A stretch of DNA of 64,000 nt from positions 464,329 to 528,328 of the forward strand of contig UESW01004359.1 of NCBI GenBank assembly GCA_900491605.1. The letters are read 5' to 3'. Position numbers and translations under genes: made by a program. The DNA comes from Calamus simplicifolius. Lineage: Eukaryota > Streptophyta > Magnoliopsida > Arecales > Arecaceae. Position 1 is the first letter of the stretch; every line of letters starts with the position of its first letter. Positions 59,001 to 64,000 of this stretch are shown here, in pieces. Under the pieces are notes generated by a model. The model made no database searches. It was given only the letters and a program-made list of their open reading frames with translations, and had not been told where the DNA came from.

Positions 59001-62000
59001 TGTTAGAAAAGGCACAAGAGAATGCACCAAACGACCACTCTATCCATTATCTTACTATGTCTTCCTTAAACGTCTGTCCCTAACTCACCGAAAATTCATT
59101 ATGAGCCTAAACACTATGCTATTCCTAACACTGTTACTGAGGCATTGACAAAAAGGGAATGGAGGACTGCCATGAGAGAGGAGATGAATGCATTAGAAAA
59201 GAATAGAACATGGGAGATCGTTGATAAACCAGAAGGAAAAATATTGTTGGCTGTAAGTGGATTTTCACATTGAAATACAGAGCTGATGAATCCCTTAAGA
59301 GATATAAAGCAAGATTGGTAGCTAAAGGGTACACTCAAACCTACGGTGTAGATTATCAGGAGACCTTTGCTCCAGTCGCAAAAATGAATACGGTGAGAAT
59401 CCTATTATCTTTGGCTGCACACTTCAATTGGCAACTGCTGTAATATGATGTTAAGAATGCATTTCTCCATGGTGACCTAGATGAAGAAATCTACATGAAC
59501 ATCCCATCAGGATTTGAAGGAAACTCAGGTAGCAAGGTGTGCAGGTTGAGAAAAGCACTTTATGGATTAAAACAATCACCTAGAGCATGGTTTGAAGATT
59601 TGCAAAAGTGATGAAGGAATCCGGATATAAACAAAATCAAGGGGACCATACACTCTTTATTAAGCAGTCAGTTACAGGGGGGTTACTGCTCTTCTAGTAT
59701 ATGTGGACGACATCATAGTAACTGGGAATAATGAGATGGAGAAGCAGGAATTAAAGCGGCACTGGTGAAGGAATTTGAGATAAAGGAACTAGGAAACTGA
59801 AGTACTTCCTTGGTATTGAGGTGGCATATTCCACACAGGAATCTTCATATATCAGCAAAAGTGTGTGACTGATTTGTTGGTAGAAACAAGGAAGATAGAT
59901 TGTAAAGCCGTTTCTACTCCAAGGATCCAAATAAGTTAGGTGAGGCTAAAGAAGAACCAGCTATTGACAAAGGAATGTACCAAAGATTGGTAGGTAGACT
60001 CATATATCTTACTCATACTCGACCAGACATAGCATACTCAGTGAGCATGATTAGTCAATTTATGCATGATCCAAGGGAACCATATCTTTAAGCTGCTTAC
60101 AGGGTACTACATTACCTGAAAGGCAATCCAGAGCAAGGAATTTTGTTCAAAAGGAGCAATACTCTTACTCTAGAACCTTATACCGATGCAGATTATGCAG
60201 GTTCCCTAATAGATAGAAGATCTACTACAGAATATTGTATCTTTCTTGGAGGAAATCCGATAACATAGAGAAGTAAGAAACAGAATGTGGTAGCAAGATC
60301 ATCTGCAGAAGCAGAATTTAGGGCTATTGCGCAAGGCCTATGTGAGCTGCTTTGGCTAAAGATTATTCTAAATGATTTGAAAGTCAAATGGGAAAGTCCT
60401 ATGAGACTCTATTGTGATAACAAGTCAGCTATCAATATTGCTCATAATCCTATACAACATGATAGGACAAACACATCGAAATTGATAGACATTTTATCAA
60501 AGAGAAATTGGAGGAAGGATTAGTATGTATGTCTTATGTTCCATCGGGACAACAACTAGCGGATGTTCTAACAAAAGGGCTGAGTAGTTCCATTTTCAGG
60601 GCCTTATATCCAAGCTGGAATGAAGATATCTATTCCTCAGCTTGAGGGGAGTATTGAAGTGTAAATAAGCTGTAATAAAATTAGTTAAATATCCCTATAG
60701 ATTAGGAGAATCTGTTTGAATTTAAATTCCCTAAAATTAAGGGATTTGATTAGATAGATTTCAGATTTAGAATGATTAAGTTTTCTATTCTTATCTTGTA
60801 ATCATTTCCTAAAATTAAGGGATTTGATTAGATAGATTTCATATTTAGATGATAAGTTTCCTATTCTTATCTTGTAATCTCCTTATATATTTCCTAGGAT
60901 TATACACTGAAGGAAGATGAATAAAAAATTTCAACCTTCTACAATCATTGACCTTGGTTTCACCTAGTCAATATCTATGGTGCTCGGGATGCACCGTGGA
61001 CTGAGATTGTAACTAAACCGACTCAAAGAACGAATGCCTATGACTAAACTGGTCACTTGGCTGCTAAACCGAGTTTTTAATAAATTGGCAAACAAAGCGC
61101 CACAAGTGTCCTTTGGCATCACGTCATATATGTAAAAGCTGGGGAACTCATATCCATGGAAAAATGCATCGTTCATAGTCCATGGATAACGAGGTTGGTG
61201 TACCAATCTATGGTGGGTCTTCATCGAGCAACTCTATAGTTTCAACCATTGGGCACATGACTATGCCCGGCTCATTGTTTATCGTGGGAGGCTTTCTATT
61301 TTTTTATGAAGATAGATGAAGATGCATCTAATCCAATCTTGTCTCTGCGATGATTGCTCTATCGACTGCCCTTCTCTATGTTGACTGGAGAAGCCTCTCA
61401 ATGTGCAACCTTACTTTGCTCAACTAGTGCTACTCTTTCTTTTGGCATGATCTCGTAAAGAAAGGAAGGCTCATGAATGACCAATCCTTGGAGGAACGCT
61501 ATGATTTTGCTTTGTCCTGGTTTCTTCACACTATGAGATGCCCCACTATGCATGCCTTGTTGCGAGGACTATCCCAACATAGCATCCTACTACCCTCATC
61601 TTTCTTCCCTTCCACTTTCCTTTATTTCTTACCTTTTTCTTTTCCTTTTTCTTCTTTTTTATTTTTCTTCTTCATTTTTCCTTCCTCCTTTTTTTCTTCT
61701 TCCTTTTTTTTCTTCTTCTTCTTTCCTTATTTTGTTCTCTTCCTTCTCTCCTTTCTTTCTTTTCTCCACGGTTGGGCTTTGGTGTCTCACCCTATCCCGA
61801 TCCTGTTTTCCTGCATGAACGAGATAGAATGGTTGGGGCACCCCCCATCCTACCAAGACTTTAACCTTGATCTAAGCAGCATAGTTATTCTCAACTAGAA
61901 AGAAAAATCCTCCAAAGTTGAATTACATGATAGAGTTTCCAAAGCAAAATAAACATCTGGGCTGGGCACTCATATACATGAGTTGGGATTCGGGATTCAC

Positions 62001-63264
62001 AAGAATTAATTATCAATTTTGAAATCAAATGAACACTTAACTCCATCAAGGCCGGTCCCAAGCCCGGGTAAAGAAGAGGATTACGTTAGGTAGCTGATAA
62101 CCAGCATAAAAGAATGAACGGTTAATCTTTTAATTTCATGCAGATCTTTTAGTGTTATTTTACTTTAACCATGCAGAATGGAGGTTCCGTCTGAACGTGA
62201 AAATTACAAGGACATTTAAACATTGGTCAGTATAATAATATAATTATTTTCTTTTCAAAATTAGAAAAAAGAATTATCATAAGACCAATATTGTATATGG
62301 ACCAACATCATGTGGTAATTAGAAAATAAAATCATGTTCCTTTGCCCCAATACTAACATAAACCCATATATCAAATATCAGCTTCTTCCCTCCTGCTTAG
62401 ACTCTTTTCAAGTCCTAAGGGAACCTTGTAGCGTTGCACCCTTCTGCTTACATAAGTACCAATGAAGGAATAATATAATTAAATATAAAGTATTAGTTAA
62501 CAGATGGAATGTTAGATCATATCTTTTGTAATTAATTATAAGGCCTTCTGTTATATTGCTAAAAATTTGCATTTTCCATATACTAACTGTGCCTCATAAA
62601 AATGATGGTACATTGAACAAGTATTCAAGTAATCCCAAAAAGGCATCAGTTTGAGGAAAAAAGTTTACTGTATCCATGACCCAATCACTGTTCCCTTCAA
62701 GCTGCACTTAAAGCAGAAGAATTAAACTGGCAACAAAAGTTTAATATCAAAAAGAGGGAATAAAAAGCAACCCAAGGCTCACCTATGATAAAAGCTCGTT
62801 AATTACAGAAAAAATAGATGTCAATGTGGCTTCTTAATTAAGAGGCATGATGCCATATTACTAAATTGTTAATGTAGGAGACAATTTATTAGATTTTACC
62901 AATAGAGTTGTATCTAAAAGCACAAACTAGCTATATCCCACACATCATCAAGAGCTGATGGAAAAAGGATCAAACATTGCCAACAAGCTGAATATCATAA
63001 ATGCAATGGTCAACAGATACACTAAATTATGTCCATGTCCATACCAAAAATTAAAAACAGCTTGTAAATATATTAATAATTAACTGCTCCTGCAGAATTT
63101 TGGGCATCAAAAAAACAAAAAAAAAGATAAAAGAAAATCAAAAATGAAAGGAAAATGCATCATGTGATACCTGTAACATCAAAGGTCACAAAATTTCTGG
63201 CATCTGCATTTGCCCAGCTAACAACCAGTATAAGAAGAAACAAAAGCTCTTTTCTCAAAGCCAT
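52883..63264 (-). CDS. Saposin-B domain protein (plant prosaposin-like)
   Basis: Exons 63264-63171, 55422-55235, 55116-54921, 54199-54140 and 53044-52883; about 233 residues if a lost TG pair in exon 3 is allowed for. Seen: a signal peptide (MALRKELLFLLILVVSWANA), then two saposin-B repeats, each with the six-Cys pattern: CTLC...C(SKL)...C(ILLADYY)...C(TKLNLC) and CTMC...C(NRMD)...C(KRLV)...C(ALSHAC). Possible N-glycosylation sites NFT, NKT and NET. Saposin-type proteins bind lipids and help lipid hydrolysis in lysosomes or vacuoles; the plant role is inferred from the family. Closest in layout to Arabidopsis At3g51730-type proteins. Odd points: a GC-AG second intron, a choice of two acceptors for exon 2, a dinucleotide frameshift, and a copia element in the 7.7 kb first intron. 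Confidence 0.85.
53045..54139 (-). other. Saposin gene intron 4
   Basis: GTTAGC donor and TTTAAACAG acceptor, 1.1 kb. Contains two long T runs (53513-53552). No element recognised. Confidence 0.6.
54140..54199 (-). CDS. Saposin gene exon 4
   Basis: A 60 nt exon, phase 0 both sides: ACTGACAG|FEIIEMLLKECNRMDHYAQE|GTTAGC. It supplies the third Cys of saposin repeat 2. Confidence 0.82.
54200..54920 (-). other. Saposin gene intron 3
   Basis: GTAATG donor, ACTGACAG acceptor. Contains a 25 base poly(T) run on the plus strand (54780-54804). No element recognised. Confidence 0.6.
54780..54804. repeat. Poly(T) run
   Basis: About 25 consecutive T, then C and TTTTT. Confidence 0.9.
54921..55116 (-). 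CDS. Saposin gene exon 3 (joins repeats 1 and 2; TG deletion)
   Basis: Acceptor CTGGCAG, phase 0, CILLADYYASLFFIEIAKIH...CTKLNLCEKMVAVNLQKSNETCTM. At about 54971-54974 a TG pair is missing (ATGTCATC for expected ATGTGTCATC); with it the frame continues CHLVVAEIINKLKDPDAQ to donor CAG|GTAATG. Confidence 0.8.
55117..55234 (-). other. GC-AG intron of the saposin gene
   Basis: 118 bp; donor CAG|GCAATC (GC at 55233-55234), acceptor CTGGCAG. Phase 0/0. The only GT donor in range (GTTAAAG, 55182) would not join exon 3 in frame. Confidence 0.65.
55235..55422 (-). CDS. Saposin gene exon 2 (first half of saposin-B repeat 1)
   Basis: Acceptor TTTCCCCAG then VVIKAPRHENKISEAL...LCTLCENFTAQ... to QPFEQQ. 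A second AG (CTTCTAG, exon from 55431) would add V-S-P in frame. The exon must end at CAGCAG|GCAATC because the family continues with C-I-L-L-A-D-Y-Y from exon 3; this is a GC donor. Confidence 0.82.
56386..56679 (+). repeat. 5' LTR of the saposin-intron copia element
   Basis: TGTTGAAG...TTCTACA, 294 bp, with an internal 78 bp tandem duplication (CCCTAAAATTAAGGG at 56464 and 56542) also present in the 3' LTR, so it predates insertion. Confidence 0.92.
56790..60640 (+). pseudogene. copia gag-pol remnant (saposin intron)
   Basis: Gag-like region near 56790-57200 (MSTSETSSIRNISEES; MSWLWDSMEP), protease WIIDSGATDHMT (about 57335), integrase HLRLGHPSFRVL (about 57740) and IHSDIWGPSSIPNISGARWF with FIDDCTR (57905-58000), RT TLKYRADES, RYKARLVAKGYTQ and a VDDI box (59260-59720), RNase H VARSSAEAEFRAIAQG (60290). 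Numerous frame breaks and a 68 bp internal tandem duplication (58859 and 58927). Confidence 0.85.
58859..58994 (+). repeat. 68 bp tandem duplication in copia integrase/RT linker
   Basis: Two copies starting GTAAGATCTGACATGTCTT, 68 bp apart; the first lacks one T, which shifts its frame. Confidence 0.85.
60652..60943 (+). repeat. 3' LTR of the saposin-intron copia element
   Basis: TATTGAAG...TTCTACA, 292 bp; the canonical first TG has become TA. Otherwise close to the 5' LTR with a few substitutions and single-base indels. Confidence 0.92.
61610..61775. repeat. C/T-rich low-complexity tract
   Basis: Long stretch of TTCTT/TTCC/CTTTT units on the plus strand. It produces a Phe/Ser-rich artefact ORF. 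Confidence 0.85.
63171..63264 (-). CDS. Saposin gene exon 1 (signal peptide)
   Basis: ATG 63264 begins MALRKELLFLLILVVSWANA, a clear secretion signal, then DARNFVTFDVT; donor ACAG|GTATCA in phase 1. This is the only ATG here with a signal peptide that joins exon 2 in frame. Confidence 0.8.
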
Positions 63265-64000
63265 AAGACCTGTTAAACAATTTTACCATAACTTGAGTTA
63301 ACATCTACTACTGGGTCCTCCAAACACTGAAATTAATAAAATTTAAAATAAATTAACATAACCACTACTGCTACTGCAAAGAGCAAACAAAATCCAAGCC
63401 TATTGCATGTGTTCATTAAATTTATTGTAATTCAGTTAAATCACCAAGGTTTCTTAAAATATTTAATTTAATTTGTTGTATAAGAAATTCTAGTGACATA
63501 ATAAAGCAATACATCCAGTTGAGTGAACATGAGATGGAAACAATACCATGTATGAGACAACAATATCAGTCACACAATATATATGTTTAGAACAGCATTA
63601 AAGTGACACAAGCACAAGCTTTCCTGACAAGAATCTCCATTAGCGCAATTTGAGAGAGAATGTACTATAGCTAAAATGGACAAAAGTTGGTTCCTATATT
63701 TTTAGAGAACAAAGAAATTAACAAAGCCATAGGATAAATGCATTCACCATTTATATATCAAAGAGGTCAGTCCCATAAATACACTTTCACAGATTCCTAC
63801 AGAATACACATCATTCTTGCGACTATCCACTATAGATATCTTTTTCTAAGAACAATCTTCACAGAAACTGAGCAAGGAAAGAAATAAAAGAAATACACTT
63901 AAGAAAAGAAATACACTCAAGTGCTCCTTACAACCATGATGAAAGAATCCTAAAGAATGCTGTGCCATATAAAAAGTTTCCAACTCTATAGGTGATAATT
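63265..64000 (-). other. Upstream region of the saposin gene
   Basis: AT-rich, no coding sequence recognised. It should contain the 5' UTR and promoter; no convincing TATA box can be singled out. The gene may have a 5' UTR intron running out of the window. Confidence 0.4.

Larger units (their letters stand above)
56386..60943 (+). mobile_element. Ty1/copia retrotransposon with both LTRs, 4.56 kb
   Basis: 5' LTR 56386-56679, primer site TGGTATCAGAGC at 56680, polypurine tract TTGAGGGGAG at about 60642-60651, 3' LTR 60652-60943, and perfect target duplication ATCAT (56381-56385 and 60944-60948). It lies antisense to the host saposin gene. Coding interior is in copia order but broken by many indels and stops. 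Confidence 0.93.
55423..63170 (-). other. 7.7 kb first intron of the saposin gene
   Basis: Phase 1 on both sides. Holds the copia element at 56386-60943. 55423-56380 and 60949-63170 are otherwise AT-rich without coding sequence, except for a C/T-rich stretch at 61610-61775. Confidence 0.7.

Noticed and set aside
61473..61898. Phe/Ser-rich ORF
   Set aside because: It is a translation of a C/T-rich low-complexity tract.

Overview
This is a 64 kb piece of a plant nuclear genome. The best fit is a monocot with large, transposon-filled introns, and a palm-like genome is my guess. Four host genes can be read from it: a plant 'NST1-like' membrane/zinc-ribbon protein (minus, 725-10014), the plastid phosphoglucan phosphatase LSF2 (plus, 12127-27241), an intronless CBL-interacting protein kinase (CIPK; minus, 37679-39103) and a two-domain saposin-B protein (minus, 52883-63264). 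All intergenic and most intronic DNA is AT-rich and consists of mobile elements in various states of decay.

Layout. 1-10430: NST1-like gene with a 6.5 kb last intron that holds MITE-like elements and a short SINE copy with a 20 bp target duplication. 10431-12126: divergent promoter region with telo-box motifs. 12127-27241: LSF2; intron 1 (4.6 kb) holds a small, internally deleted Ty1/copia element (14031-16271) and intron 2 (9.1 kb) holds a 6.9 kb Ty1/copia element (18031-24933), both on the minus strand. 27242-29870: low-information sequence. 29871-35021: an unusual repeat-framed block with inverted terminal-like ends, a 243 bp higher-order satellite built on a GACACCC heptamer, an 81-codon coiled-coil ORF with its own TATA-like and AATAAA signals, and a 205-base N gap. 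35022-37678: no recognisable gene. 37679-39165: CIPK and its TATA box. 41020-46963: decayed minus-strand L1-type LINE with a C-terminal RNase H. 47117-49285: 2.17 kb solo LTR of a gypsy-type element with perfect 5 bp target duplication. 49291-52150: very AT-rich, with one SINE copy. 52883-63264: saposin gene whose 7.7 kb first intron carries a Ty1/copia element (56386-60943) with both LTRs and a perfect ATCAT target duplication.

The exon models rest on splice-site phase plus recognition of the protein families. Three of the four host genes contain small frameshifts: four single-base homopolymer losses in NST1-like, one base in LSF2, and one TG dinucleotide in the saposin gene. In each case, replacing just those bases gives an intact reading frame with exactly matching intron phases. 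I therefore favour sequencing or assembly under-calling over pseudogenisation, but reads or transcripts are needed to decide.

The genes do not form a functional cluster. LSF2 acts in leaf starch breakdown, CIPK in calcium signalling, the saposin protein probably in vacuolar/lysosomal lipid handling, and the NST1-like protein has no established role. The most novel-looking structure is the 30.0-35.0 kb repeat block with the embedded micro-ORF.
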